Numbered from the stretch's first letter, positions 10,786 through 22,559 are shown. The stretch is 64,000 nt of DNA from Adiantum capillus-veneris (GCA_014529385.2 CM043966.1:103243087-103307086), one strand, 5' to 3'. The notes: generated by a model from the letters alone, not told the origin. Numbers and translations: made by a program.

Positions 10786-11235
10786 TGTCATAATAACAAA
10801 TATTTAACTCTCCTAAATGATTTTCTCATGTTAAACTGATCATTTAATATGGGAAAGTACCAGGGGAGAAAAAGCTAGAATATTGGTAAGGCTAGCAGAC
10901 CGGTCTCAGCAGGGATCCAAAGGAGGGAAAATAGGGATCCAAAGAGGGACCATCTGCAAAAGGAGCAATGTGCATCAATGGGCTTTAAAGAACCTAAGGT
11001 TCAACCCATTAAGACTTCCAAAAGGCTTAGATTCTAAAATTCAATGAAAGGTTCTATGGTCAAACCTTAGAGACATTTAGATGCTTGTGGGGAGACTCAA
11101 AATTCTTCCCACATCCCTATCAAGGAGGGGGCGAGCCAGTTTTGTAGGGGATGAGAGAGAAACACACACACATGTTGCCAATGCTAAAATGCCCGTGTTT
11201 GCAACAAAAAATGATTCCATGAGCTCCCTAGCTTG
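10786..11235 (+). repeat. 3' LTR (partial) of the interrupted chromovirus
   Basis: Starts TGTCATAATAAC and follows the reverse complement of the 41670-43258 LTR through shared blocks (gatcatttaat, aaaaagctagaatattgg, ggagggggcgagcc, a short CA run) up to about 11235, with more divergence and length differences. Beyond that I cannot align it by eye, so the end is approximate. Confidence 0.75.
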
Positions 11236-11852
11236 GGAGATGCATTATGTGCTTAGTGGTGCATGAAATGTAGAGTGCATGGAGCTAGCGTGTTCTTGCT
11301 TTACTTGTGTCCCCTTTGTGCTTAGCGGAGGCCTCTTTATATAGGCTTGAGAGGTGGTCTTTACCTAATGGTTCTTGCAGGTATCCATTGGTCAATGTCG
11401 AGAGTCTAGATGCCTCTCTAGTGTGACACATAGAAGGGGAGACAAGGTAGAGATAGAGAGAAAGGAAGTAAGAGTGGGGTGGGGAGTTTTTTTACAATCC
11501 ACTAGCCGCTGGCTAGGTTATTTAAGAAGAGTGGGGGATTGGGGAATTTACAAGGGTTTTGTTGATGGTTCGGGTAGCCGGTGTGAGGTTTATGCTGTCA
11601 GAATTGGTGTATTGTTGCGTGATGCCGAGATGCTACGCATTTGTCCATTTCGGGGCCGGTTGGGGCATGCCTTTGGCATCACTTTTTAATCCGGTGTCTT
11701 CTTCTCGTGCTTTTGGTGTTCCTCTTTCGTTGATGTCGAGTTCTTCTTCCTTTTTTTTACTTCTTGTTGTGGGTATGTGTAAGGTTTTGAGTTTCCGAAG
11801 CCTTAAAGATTGTATAAAGCTTAATCACACTGATATGATTATTGAAGAAGCC
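11236..11852. other. Unassigned non-coding stretch with a dispersed 75-bp repeat
   Basis: No convincing gene. A possible TATA (tttatata, near 11335) suggests it may still be LTR sequence. The segment 11700-11775 (ttctcgtgcttttggtgttc and onward) recurs at 18584-18658 in the same orientation with few changes, so both belong to one repeat family. Confidence 0.5.
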
Positions 11853-12420
11853 ATGTAGAATTGTCCGATCATGGCAAATATTGGTATTTTTGGAATCTTA
11901 AGCACAGCAAACCCTGGGCTAGAAATTTTTAGAATAGAATTCCGATAAATCTGGAAAAGTTACGGGCTCTGAAAGGTTACACTATGAATTTAATTAGTTA
12001 AGTAAAATTGGATGGTTTTAGTAATTATTATTAATAAGGACTTTCTTATCCTAAGGTTCTAGAAATTACTGATATTTCAAATTTTCATCATTAAAAATAA
12101 GTGAAATTAGTAAACTCGATTCTGGAAGCTAGGGGGGCTGTGTGGAGCTGTGGGGAACCTGCCCGGGACTAGATTTAGCAGCAGAGAACGCTTTTTGAGC
12201 TGTAGGGCTGCTTGGGATGCAAGTTACTGTCATTTTCCAGCCTGTGAGTGCCCAGAAACCTATAAATATGACCCTTGCTTCACAATTTCAGACAGACTCG
12301 GAGCCTTGACACAATCTCTCTCATCTAGAGAGACCGCTACGCAAAAATCACTAAGATTAAGCTCTAGTTGGTTGAATTAAACGATAATTAGCCTAATCCT
12401 TCTTAATTAGCAAAGCTAGG
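11853..12420 (+). repeat. Probable LTR of another Ty3-type element
   Basis: A TG (TGTAGAATTGTCC) opens a region with a TATA box at 12261-12267 (cctataaatatgacc), followed downstream by a long AT-rich leader and a gag-like start at 14748. I found no second copy and no clear PBS, so limits are inferred. Confidence 0.4.
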
Positions 12421-12639
12421 TTAACCTATTTTCTTAATAAATTAAAGATTAATCTTATGTATACTAAAAAATACTCTCTTAATTAAATATTTTCTGCTGA
12501 TTGTTGTAATTAAACGTAGGGATATTAAGCTAATTAATTATTATATCATATTAGGATTGAAATTATCCATATTAATCATAAATTAACGAGAATTATACTA
12601 ATTAAGTTTAGATTAAGTTGGGATAATTATCAGACCTGT

Positions 12640-14480
12640 GTTAGACTGTCATTAAGCTAGAAAAATTAACTTATAATTTTTTGAGTAATTCTCATAATTA
12701 ATTAGACAGAATTACACTATTTTTGAGAGAAAGATAAAGGGAAAAATAATCAAATTGATTCAAAATGATCTGATTTATTTATTTGAGGTTATTTAGATTA
12801 TAGGAAACTAGTGATAATTATGTTAACCTCAGATAATTAGTTTACCTAATTATCTTAATAAAATTACACTGTTTTTGTGAGAAAGATAAAGGGGAAAATA
12901 ATCAAATTGACTCAAAATGGTTTGAGTTATTTATCTGAGGTTAATTACATCTTAGGGAACTCATGATAATTATGTTAACATCAGATAATTAGTTTACCTA
13001 ATTATCTTAGCAAAATTACAATGTTTTTAGGAAAAATTAAAAGGGGGAAAATGGTAAATTGATTCAAAATGCTTTAGGATAATTATCAGAGGTTAATTAA
13101 ACCTTAGGAAACCCATGATAATTATGTTAATCTCAGATAATTAGATTACCTAATTATCTTAGCAGAATCACATTGTTTTTAGGACAAATTAAAAGGGGGA
13201 AAATAGAAGATTGATTTAGAATGCTTTAAGATAATTATCAAAGGATATTTACATCTTACTCAATGAGTGATAATTATGTTAACCTCAGCTAATTAGTTTA
13301 CCTAATTATCTTAGCAGAATTACACTATTTTTAAGACAAATTAATAGGGGGAAAATAGAAAGTTCATTCATAATGCTTTATGATAATTATCAGATATTAA
13401 TTACATCTTAAAAAACCCATGATAATTATTTTAACCTCAGATAATTATTCTACTTAATTATCTTAATAGAATTACATTGTTTTTATGACAAATTAAAAGG
13501 GAAAAATAGTAAATTGATTCAAAATGCTTTACGATAATTATCAAAGGTTAATTATATCTTAGAAAATCTGTGATAATTATGTTAACCTCACATAATCAGT
13601 TTACCTAGTTATTTTAGTAGAATTACACTGTTTTTAGGACAAATTAAAAGGGGAAAAATACTAAATTGATTCAAAATGATTTAAGATAATCATTAGAGGT
13701 TTATTACATCATAGAAAATCCATGATAATTATGTTAACCTCAGATAAATAGTTTACCTAATTCTTAGAAGAATTACACTATTTTTAGGAGAAATTAAAAG
13801 GGAGAAAATAGAAAATTGTCTCAAAATGATTTAAGATAATTATCAAAGATTAATTACATCTTAGGGAATCCGTGATAATTATGTTAGCCATAGATAATTA
13901 TTTTAGATAATTATCCTAGTAGAAAACCACTATTATCAAGGGTAAATTAAAGGGAGAAATTAGTAAATCATGTGCTATGACTACATGCTATTTATCAGAG
14001 ATAGATTATAGGATGAAGAGAACATGATAATTATTTAAAGATTAGAAAATTAGTACAGATATTTATCTAAGTCAAATTATACTAACTCTAGCTAAAAACT
14101 AAAGAGAGAAATTAGTAAATCATGCTATATGGTTACATGCTATATATTAGAGCTAGATTATATGATGAAAAGGCCATGATAAGTATGTCAAGGTTATAAA
14201 CTTAGTATAGATATTTATCTAAGTCAAAATATACCTATTTTGGTTGAAATTTCAAGTGAAAAATTAGTAAATCATGTTATATGATTACATTCTATTTATC
14301 ACAATTAGCTTACATAATAAAGAGGCCATGATAATTATGTCAAGGTTAGAGAGTCAAGTTATCCTAATTTTAGCTAAAAATTGAAGATAAAAATTATATA
14401 ATTAAGTTGAAAAATAATAAAATAATTACCAAAGGTAAAAAATATTCTTATCTACTCATGATAATTATACCATAGTTGAT
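12640..14480. repeat. AT-rich tandem array, about 152-bp unit, roughly 12 copies
   Basis: The landmark gataattatgttaacctcag recurs at about 12813, 12965, 13117, 13269, 13421, 13572, 13723 and 13873, then in weaker form near 14022, 14176, 14327 and 14462. The spacing is 149-154 bp. Each unit also holds cctaattatctta and an aaattaaaaggggaaaa block. Copies at the right are more diverged. The array lies between the LTR-like promoter and a gag start, i.e. where a 5' leader would be. Confidence 0.93.
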
Positions 14481-14747
14481 TAGTGAGGTTAGGAACTTAT
14501 AATTGACCAAAAGTCCCATTTTTAGCAAATGATTAATTAAAATAAATAGACTTTGTGGTCAAAAGTTTTTAGGAAAATTATAGTAAGTGTAAACCTATGA
14601 TATCAAGTTGAGAAAATGAAATCTTTAAGATAAAATAAATAGAATAAATATTAAGCCCAAAATAAGTAGATTCCAACAAAGGTTGAATCTAGATTTCGGA
14701 TAATTTACCTAATGATTAGACGTTCTTTTTTATAAGGATAAGAAGTT

Positions 14748-14935
14748 ATGGCACCTAAAAGGACCCAAGAAAATCCTACATCTAATGATGAGGATGTAGC
14801 TCTAAAAAGAACTAGAGCGTCGCACGACGACGAAGCCAGGCCTAGTAGTAGCCTACGGAGGAGAGTCTTCAAGTGCTAGCGCAACAGCAGATGGCTGATC
14901 AATCCCAGGTGGGTTTTCCATTATTCAATTAAGTC
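14748..14935 (+). pseudogene. N-terminal fragment of a Ty3-type gag
   Basis: ATG at 14748 begins MAPKRTQENPTSNDEDVALK, and the frame closes at TAG 14877. A one-base shift opens the continuation (EESLQVLAQQQMADQSQ). The basic MAPKR start followed by a Gln-rich helix is a common form of Ty3 gag N-termini. Only about 60 residues remain before unrelated sequence, so the element is truncated here. Confidence 0.45.
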
Positions 14936-15469
14936 TTTAAATAGTTTAAGTTCTTTTATAAGTTAGCATTGCATACGTAAGAAGTGAGTAAGAATCAAGA
15001 AAGGAATAGTTGACCAAAAATGAAAGGTAACTTCCAACGTGCATTTGTTTATAATGTAGGAAAGAATTGTTTGGGTTAAAACTCTCCGTACTTCTGCACA
15101 TGCTCATTACATATCCTACGCTTGCGCAGGATTTGATACTTGCAGAGCGTGCATGAGCATGCAATCTTTTCCTCCATGTTAGTTGATGACATTGCCATCT
15201 ACAATGATTATGAATGTTGTTTTAATATATATACTCCTCACAATGTAAACTACCTCGCATTCTCTAGTCTTGCCCAATCTCCGTACACCTCGGTCCAGAG
15301 GTGTACGGAGATCAGGACCACCGGGTCAAAATCTCGTCTTTATTGGTCAAATCCTATATGGGTAGACACATACGTGCACTCCCAGGTGTACATGGCAATG
15401 CATATAGCGGGCAAAACCCCTTTGCCTCTTTTAGTTCCATAGTTTCTTCAACATCCCATGGCTACCTAT
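14936..15469. other. Unassigned sequence containing one strong hairpin
   Basis: No credible gene. At 15277-15312 a perfect 15-bp stem (ATCTCCGTACACCTC and its complement) encloses a 6-base loop GGTCCA. The rest is unremarkable. Confidence 0.6.
15277..15312. other. Perfect 15-bp inverted repeat with 6-base loop
   Basis: Left arm 15277-15291, loop 15292-15297, right arm 15298-15312. All 15 pairs match. It lies 160 bp before the 172-bp array and has no poly-T or tRNA-like context that would explain it. Confidence 0.85.
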
Positions 15470-16276
15470 GGCTTGTGTAGTTGACGTCAAATCCTACGCC
15501 AACCGGATTTGACCTACGGCTTGTGTATTTGGCATTTCTTCTATCCGTTTGAACTCGGCTTGCCATACGCGCTCTTGACATTGCCTAAAGACTACCTAAT
15601 CATCCACGGATGGTTTCAGAAGGCAAAGAAGTCATTTCCGAACTCCGTTTGCATTTTTTCGTAGAAAAATGCAACAGGATTTGACCTACGGCTTGTGTCT
15701 ATGGCGTTTCTTCTATCCGTTTGACCTACGGCTCGCCATACGCGCTCTTGACATTGCCTAAAGACTACCTAATCCTCTACGGATGGTTTCAACAGGCATA
15801 GAATCCATTTCCGAAGTTCGTTTGCATTTTTTTGTAGAAAAACGCAACCGGATTTGACCTACGGCTTGTGTATTTGGAGTTTCTTCTATCCGTTTGACCT
15901 ACGGTTTTCCATACACGCTCTTGACATTGCCTAAAGACTACCTAATCGTCTACGGATGGTTTCAGTAGGCATAGAAGCCATTTTCGAAGTCCATTACATT
16001 TTTCCATAGAAAAACGCAATCGGATCTGACCTACGACTTGTGTATTTGGCGTTTCTTCTATCCGTTTGACCTACGGATTTCCATAAGCGCTCTTGACATT
16101 GCCTAAAGACTACCTAATCGTCTACGGATGGTTTCAGAAGGCATAGAAGCCATTTTCAAAGTCCGTTTGCATTTTTCTGTAGAAAAACGCAACCGGATTT
16201 GACCTACGGCTTGTGTATTTGGCGTTTCTTCTATCCGTTTGACCTACGGGTTGCCATACGCGCTCTTGACATTGCC
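15470..16276. repeat. Tandem array, 172-173-bp unit, about 4.7 copies
   Basis: The landmark ggatttgacctacggcttgt begins at 15505, 15677, 15850, 16022 and 16195. Each unit contains a second gacctacgg about 45 bp on and a hairpin ttgcatttttc / gaaaaatgcaa. The array is cut at 16276, where retroelement sequence begins. Confidence 0.93.
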
Positions 16277-16471
16277 CCAATCCTGCTTTGCCTTCATGGC
16301 CATCAACCATGTCATTCCCAAGATCAATGGATAGCCTTCCCCCTTAGTTGGCATCACAAATACATCTACTTCTACCTCAGTATTGAAGGCTTTTACCTTC
16401 AAAACACTTACCACACTTGCACATTTTACTTTTGCATTGTTTGCCATCTTTGCCTTGCATGGAGAAGGCAA
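16277..16471 (-). pseudogene. Retropepsin C-terminal fragment of a Ty3 element
   Basis: On the minus strand the translation contains VEVDVFVMPTKGEGYPLILG followed by MTWLMAMKAKQDW, the I-L-G-x-x-W-L end of a retroviral-type protease. The catalytic DTG/DSG part is missing. It abuts, in opposite orientation, an integrase fragment, so a rearrangement lies near 16460. Confidence 0.6.
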
Positions 16472-16950
16472 TTGAAGTGCAACTACAAAGTCTCAGAGTA
16501 ATGGCAAGCCAGCTTCAACAGCCCAATATGCATTTGAGAGATCACATCATCAACTTGGAAAGACTGCAGCTGGACAGAGAAGAAGCAATAAATTATTATG
16601 CAGCACAAGCAGAGCATAGACGGCTTAGCTTTAACGAGCATATCCGGAAAAAAGAATTGAAGAAAGGAATGTTGGTGCTCCGCTACGACAATCGCTTCGA
16701 CACGCGCAAGGATAAGAAACTCCTGCTCCGATGGGAAGGCCCTTTCATCATCAGGAAAAAGTATGCCAATGGAAGCTACCAGCTTATGGAGGCTGATGGA
16801 AAACTTCATAAAACCAGGGTAAATGATTGGCGACTTAAACCTTATTTTCTTCGATTTGACCAGGCTCCACCAATTGACATTCCAGATGAGGACACACCAT
16901 CAGCCGCCACCTCCGACGATAATGATCAAACAGATGAGCTAGAGACATGA
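16460..16950 (+). pseudogene. Integrase C-terminal fragment of a Tat-like Ty3 element
   Basis: The open frame reads IEVQLQSLRVMASQLQ, a helical stretch, then KKGMLVLRYDNRFD, LLRWEGPFIIRKKYANGSYQ and RVNDWRLKPYF, the SH3-like DNA-binding domain at the end of plant Ty3 integrases. It ends at TGA 16948-16950, shortly before a polypurine tract. The catalytic core is absent. Confidence 0.85.
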
Positions 16951-16962
16951 ATGCCTCTAGCC

Positions 16963-16974
16963 AAAAGGGGAGGG
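16963..16974 (+). promoter_or_regulatory. Polypurine tract of the Tat-like remnant
   Basis: aaaaggggaggg, 4 bases before the TG that begins the presumed 3' LTR. Confidence 0.65.
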
Positions 16975-17810
16975 CTAATGATGGGGGCTTTTCACAAGCC
17001 AAGCTCCCATACCCCTCTTCTCTCGTCCCCACCCCATGAAAACCCCCTCTTAGGGAGGGAGTGATAAAAGGCATTGGAAAAAGTAAGAAAAAAATAAAGT
17101 ATGATTATGTAAATATATAAGAAAGGTAAAATAGGCCACCTCATGCCTGCGGGGTAGCCCATCCCCACCTTGCCTCCTTTTTCTTCACTGTTGCCCCGCC
17201 GGGTGTCCCTTTTCCTCTCCTCCACTCAAAAGGTCAACCCCCTCTCTCTTCCCCTTGTCCTTTCTCCTTTCTCTCTCCCCTCAAGCTACCCCACCTCCCA
17301 CCAATAATGCATTATAACTCCCCAATAATGCACCCTAACTCACATGCAACTTACCCTATCTTCCAAAATAGTATACCCCACCCCCTCTTTCTCTCTCCTA
17401 TCATATCCCATGACCCAAATACCCCCCTCTCTCTCTAAAGGGCGCCATGTCTCTTGTCTTGTAGCTAAATAACCTCCCCCACACTCACACACACTCAGTT
17501 TCACTGAAAAAGGTGCCCACAGACCCATCCCCACGCGGTGGTTACCTGATTTTTCTTGTGTTCACACACATCTGCACACAGATTCACCTCTGAACACACT
17601 CCCCCCTCTCCCCTCTTGTAATTACTTTATTCTCCATGTCACCTCTCACTTTTTTTCATCAACCCATCTCTCTCTCTTAGTCTCTCTCTCATGAGACTAC
17701 TATTCTGGCACATATACACACAGCTAGACAAGTGGGGCCCACAGTCACATGGCCTATGTAGATAATGATTTCTTCATTTCTGAATTCTAGAATTTCTCCC
17801 CCCTCCTCCC

Positions 17811-17818
17811 CTATATAA
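17811..17818 (+). promoter_or_regulatory. TATA box of the LTR
   Basis: tatataaa in the context ccctatataaagaggggtcacc. Confidence 0.55.
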
Positions 17819-17889
17819 AGAGGGGTCACCATCACACTAAACACACACAACATCACCAAAGAACACACTATGCACTGTGTGTGCCTAGT

Positions 17890-17890
<1 letters not shown>

Positions 17891-17964
<74 letters not shown>
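17891..17964. repeat. (CA)n microsatellite
   Basis: Uninterrupted CA repeat of about 37 units in the LTR-like region. Confidence 0.97.
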
Positions 17965-17965
<1 letters not shown>

Positions 17966-18506
17966 CACCATCACCGCAATCACCATGCTTGTCTTGAGCA
18001 TGACCTCTACACCTTTGGCTATGGAAGATGAAGGGAAACTAAATGAAGGATGATGGCCATAACCCTCGTGCGAGTCTTCGCCATCAACTCCCACCTATCG
18101 GCCATGTGCTCTACCACGCTCTCCCTTCTCATTCCCCTACCCTATGCTCCCCATTTCATCGCCTTATTCTCTAAATAAAGCTTGAGGTTTTGTGAGTATG
18201 TTTTCTTGCAATGTTTTGCCCATGTGAGGTGTGCGGAATCGCCACCTAGTCTTGTGTTTGGAGTGAGCTTGTGTATGTGTGAAGGGTGTGCGGATTCGCC
18301 ATCCTTTTGTGGTGCCTAAGTACTAAGCCGCTACACCCCCTCCCTCACTCTCTCTCTCTCTCTCTCACTTGATCTCATTCCCTTTCCTCTTCATCATTAC
18401 TCCCAAGCATCCATCTCTCTTGGATGAAAACTTTGTTATGGTGGTGTGTTGTTTGCGTCCTAGCCGCTGAAGCTAGGTGGTGCCCCCTGTTTGCTTTACC
18501 ATGACA

Positions 18507-18831
18507 GGCTCGAGGCGCGCCATTCGGTCCCCGGTGTTTTAGAGGCCGTCGGGGTTCGGGGTTCTCTTTGCTCCCGTCATCGTCTTCTCGTGCTTTTGGT
18601 GTTCCTCTTTTGTTGATGTCGAGTTCTTCTTACCTTTTTTTACTTCTTGTTGTGCGTATGGCGTGCATGTGCTTGTTCAAATGTGTGTGTGTGCGTGCTC
18701 GTGAGTGTATGTGTGCGTTTATATTTGCTTTTGCTCGTAAGTGCATATGCACGTGTGTGTGAATAATGCGTGAGTGTCGAGATGACTTGTGAGTGTGTGT
18801 GCGTATGTATATGGGTTGTGGTTGTGTACAT

Positions 18832-18868
<37 letters not shown>

Positions 18869-19166
18869 GAGTGCGTGTGTGTGGGAACGAGAGAGAGGGA
18901 GTAATTAAATTATATATATATATATATATATATAATTTTTACGCTCCTTACTACGCAGGGAAACAGAGAGAGAGAATGAGAGTGAGATAAAGAGAGAGCA
19001 CGGATGTTGGGGAGAGAGGGGGGTGAAGTGTGTGTGTGTGTGTGTGTGTATTATGAGAGAGAGAACGGGCTTGTTTTGCTGCACCTTTGGACTGGGGAGA
19101 GAGAGAGAGGGCGGTGATGGTGAGCGAGAGTCAGAGAGGGAGTGTGTGTGTGTGTGTGTAGGTGTG

Positions 19167-19240
<74 letters not shown>

Positions 19241-19989
19241 CTAAATTGCTGTGCCCGCATGGGCTAATAGAGGGCTTGAGAAAGAAAGAGTTAGAGAGAG
19301 CGCGGAAGCTCGGGCTGCCTGGCCGACAAAGAGCAAGAGGGGGGTTGAGGTCAACGGGGTGGGGGAAGTAGAGGGCTAGGGGTGAGGGTGAGAGAGAGAG
19401 GGTTGAGGGGGTGTTGCGTGTAATGAGAGAGAGAGAGAGGGAGATATTATTGGTTGTACCCGCATATTATTGGCTATACCCGCATAGGCTGAACGAGGGG
19501 AAAGAGAGAGAGATACCAAGTCCAAGGGAACGAGGGAAGAGAGAGAGAAGCTAAGGGGTAGAGATGAGGGAGAGAGAGGTTGGATGGCAGCCTGCCAGAG
19601 GGGGGGGAGAGGGGATTGGTGAGTTGGCGAGAGTGTGTGTGAAAAATGCAAGAGAGAGAGAAAGAGGTTCTTGTCCCTTGCATGGCGGGCCGAGGGAGAG
19701 AGACAATGAAAATATTTAGGCGCCCTATGGGTTTGGTGGAAGAGAGAGAGAGAAAATAAAAGATGAGAGGGAGTGTGCCGGGGGCTAAAAGGAGGCGCGG
19801 TGACCTACTTCACGTGCTCGAGTCGGTGGTGGTAATAATAATACAAAAAAATCAATTTTTTTGGTTATTTTTCCCTCCATCTCCCCGAACGGGGTTGATT
19901 CTTGCGGCCTTGATTTTGAAAAACTGGCCAACTTTAGTTTCTTTGGCCGGGATAGAGGGCGGTGCGGCTAATCCGGCATCACCGCCATC
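18507..19989. repeat. Microsatellite-rich intergenic DNA
   Basis: Contains TG runs (18836-18866, 19028-19048, 19144-19159), a TA run (18912-18934), a long GA run (19170-19238) and many short AGAG tracts. The dispersed 75-bp repeat shared with 11700 lies at 18584-18658. No gene is supported. Open frames here encode only Cys-Val, Ser-Leu or Arg-Glu runs. Confidence 0.85.
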
Positions 19990-20540
19990 AAATTGTTGGA
20001 TGAAGGCCAATACTTTGTCGATGGCACTGAAGGTGCTATCATAGGTGAGAAAAGAGATACTCTTTCCTCCCTCTTTCAACTTCTTGAGCTTTTGTGTTCT
20101 TTGCCATGTAGGGTATGATTTACAAGTCCTCCCCTCTTGTATTCTCTAGGATAATAGCCATAGGTTTCGTCGGGAGAGGAGGAATGTGAAGAAGAAGGAG
20201 AAGAGGGGGACCTCCTTATTGACATTTTCATCCTTTGTTTCCTCTCTTCCCTTTTGGACTAATGAGGAGAAGGACTGTGTGTTGACCGTTTCCTCATGGG
20301 AGGAGTTGGCGATCGTCTAGACCGCCGTCTTCGTGGAGCCACATCTTCAGAGGAACTTAGGGATTCATTAATTTATTGTTCTTTGGATTCCTCCTCTCGT
20401 ATGGGAGAGAGTCTTCTTTTGGGGTCTCATCAAGATGCCTCCTAAGCTCTCTCTCCTCTTGGAGAGGAAGGGAAATCCCATAAGCACGAAGTAGTTGAGT
20501 AACTTCGTCTTGCAAAGTAGGGTTGCCCATAGCTTGATGC
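19990..20540 (-). pseudogene. gag fragment of an old chromovirus
   Basis: On the minus strand two pieces match the gag of the intact element at 46486-48504: HQAMGNPTLQDEVTQLLRAY (about 20530) and KEGGKSISFLTYDSTFSAID followed by KVLAFIQQFD (about 20080-19990). Stops and frameshifts separate them. At about 20335 this copy keeps an arginine CGA codon where the younger copy has a TAA stop. Left of 19990 the homology ends abruptly. Confidence 0.85.
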
Positions 20541-20870
20541 AACCTTGTGACCTTGGTGATGCTATGAAGATGGAAATCTTTATGGATCACGAGCTTAACA
20601 TAAACTTTGCAAAAAGCATTAACTATCTCAAGCCTCAGGCCCAAAGCCTCAAACACCTTCGAAGGTGGAGAGAGCTAGCGGGGAATGAGGGTAGGGAAGA
20701 GGAAGAAGAATCATCCATAGGAGAAAGAAAGAGTTCCTCACTTAACATCACTCTTGTTGTTTAGAATAGCATGATAGCATTGTAATGAAGATGAAGAAGA
20801 TGGAAAGCTTAAGCATTGAAGCATGGCACTTGGTTGGATTTGTATTCCATAGCCAAGAGTGTTGATGTAG
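20541..20870 (-). repeat. Old chromovirus LTR, first piece
   Basis: Similar to 41985-42287 of the younger element's LTR (blocks caccttcgaag, gagagctagc, gcattgaag, gttgatgtag). The LTR runs straight into gag codons, so the leader and PBS are deleted. It is interrupted at 20870 by the 20-kb LTR element and resumes at 41046. Confidence 0.85.
20866..20870. repeat. Target-site duplication TGTAG, left copy
   Basis: TGTAG immediately before the 5' LTR. The partner is at 41046-41050. Confidence 0.92.
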
Positions 20871-21880
20871 TGTTAACTGAGCCGACGTCAGTTAATAGGA
20901 GTTGTTAAAGATTGAAACCTTATGAATGCACATTGAAGATGAATATGAAGAAGCAATGAAGATTGGAGTTACATACTTTTCACATTTTTCCAAAATGGCT
21001 ATGTATTGTAATTTCCCGATTTATTTAGCCATTGTGATAATTGTAACGTGTTACGGGCTCAATAAGAGCTCCAAGATGTAAAGCACAGGTCACTTAGTGC
21101 ACCTAGGTTGCAGATACAATAAGTGTGGAGTCTCAATGGTCTTGGGCGTCGGACATTACACATTTTAGACCTTGTCTAAAATATAAAATCCAACTTCGTA
21201 ACGATTTTGTTAAGTTTTGGATAATGAAATACACAGCGTGAGCTAACGGCACTCACTCCTCTCCTTCTCGCGCTTCCTAATCCCTCCCCAGTTATCACAT
21301 TGCACTCGTGTTTGTTGCATTGCAACCGCAGGTAAGAGCTCTACGCATTAACGTAAACACATCACAGTATCTCGTAGCTTTTGGTGTTGCCGACCTGCGG
21401 CCTAATTTCATCAGAACTAGAAATTTACACTTCCAAATCAAAAACTAAGTATAGGCGGGGTATTAGGGCATCATTGCTAAGCATTTAGATGCATTCTGGA
21501 TCGAAAACAACTAGGTCAAATATCCACTACTGTTAATAATTGCGATTTTGGAACTTGACCTAAAGTGGGATTTGAGACATAAGCATGTGTGCTTAGGTCT
21601 TATAAACATGTCCTAGAAGTTTCGCTACGTTTGGATGTCATTTGATGCTGTAACGGATGTGATTTGTTTGCGGATGAGCGATTGTATTTTGGTGATTTCA
21701 GTCACTTGAGTGTAGCTTGATTTAGATGCGAGTTGTTAGTTGTTTTTTGAGATATTGACAACCTCTTATAGCCTCTATGCACTAGTCGAGTCAGCTTCGT
21801 CCCATGGATTGACAATTTAATCATGGTTCTCGCTAATACTGCAATAAGATAGGATGGTGAAGTTAGAAATGCGTCCCACA
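20871..21880 (+). repeat. 5' LTR of the 20-kb element
   Basis: TGTTAACTGA ... GTCCCACA, 1010 bp, direct repeat of 40069-41045. It contains taataattgcgatttt (about 21533), half of the palindrome repeated in the leader. Confidence 0.95.
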
Positions 21881-21882
21881 TT

Positions 21883-21901
21883 TGGCACCGTTGCCAGGGA
21901 C
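21883..21901 (+). promoter_or_regulatory. Primer binding site, tRNA-Asp type
   Basis: TGGCACCGTTGCCAGGGAC lies two bases after the LTR. It matches the complement of the plant tRNA-Asp 3' end with about two mismatches, the primer used by Athila/Tat elements. Confidence 0.85.
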
Positions 21902-22559
21902 AAAGAGACCTAAACTAGGGAAAAACACAAGCATCTTGTGTATTTGTCCATTAACTTCCTCTATTTTCACTTAGAGTAAAACTTTCTTTTACAAACCGCA
22001 TAGGTTAAGATTGTTGCTGTTGCTGTGTAGAGGTAGCTTGGAGGTATGTTGTACTTGCCGAGTGCCTTTAGGATTGTAGGATTATAGAGATAGAGTAGGA
22101 TTTTGAGAATAATTGGTAGACGAGACAAGTCGTAAGATCAATGCTCAGGAAACCATAAAAAAAAAACACAAAAAAACTAGTGTTTGTGGACACTTTCCAC
22201 AAACCCATTGCATGAGAATCTAGGAGTAGGGTAAGTAGGATCCGAGGTGGATTTCAGAACATTGCTCTCTCTAAACGAATCATCTGTGAGTTGTTTATGT
22301 GAAGTTGCAGAGTTTCAGGTCTACGACTAGAAATAGCACGAAAAGACTCCAAACCACTCAATCCAACTGGAGAGTAAGCCTAAAAGTTGTATGAACCAGT
22401 GGGTAAGCTCAAGGACACTTTGAGGTAACAATTTCAAGAGTTGGCCAAAACTCAGATTATTTACTTTTTCTTGACATTTTAGGCCAAATTAAGTTTTGAC
22501 TTGATTCATAGGCTCAAAATAGATAATGAAAACACTGTCCAGTGGAAAAGTTCAAAAAA
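21902..22559. other. Leader of the 20-kb element, first part
   Basis: Non-coding, no motif recognised. A-rich tract at about 22158-22175. Confidence 0.6.

Larger units (their letters stand above)
16979..18506 (+). repeat. Probable 3' LTR of the Tat-like remnant
   Basis: Starts TGATGGGGGCTTTTCAC after the PPT. It holds a TATA box (tatataaagagg, about 17811), a long CA microsatellite (17891-17964) and a polyadenylation-type AATAAA near 18174. It probably ends with ATGACA at 18506. No second copy is in the window, so the right boundary is inferred. Confidence 0.5.

Noticed and set aside
14946-15164. 72-codon minus-strand frame
   Set aside because: No motif, no initiation context, overlaps nothing that supports it.
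17689-19260. Open frames of Cys-Val, Arg-Glu or Ser-Leu runs
   Set aside because: Translations of CA, GA and TC microsatellites; no protein-like composition.
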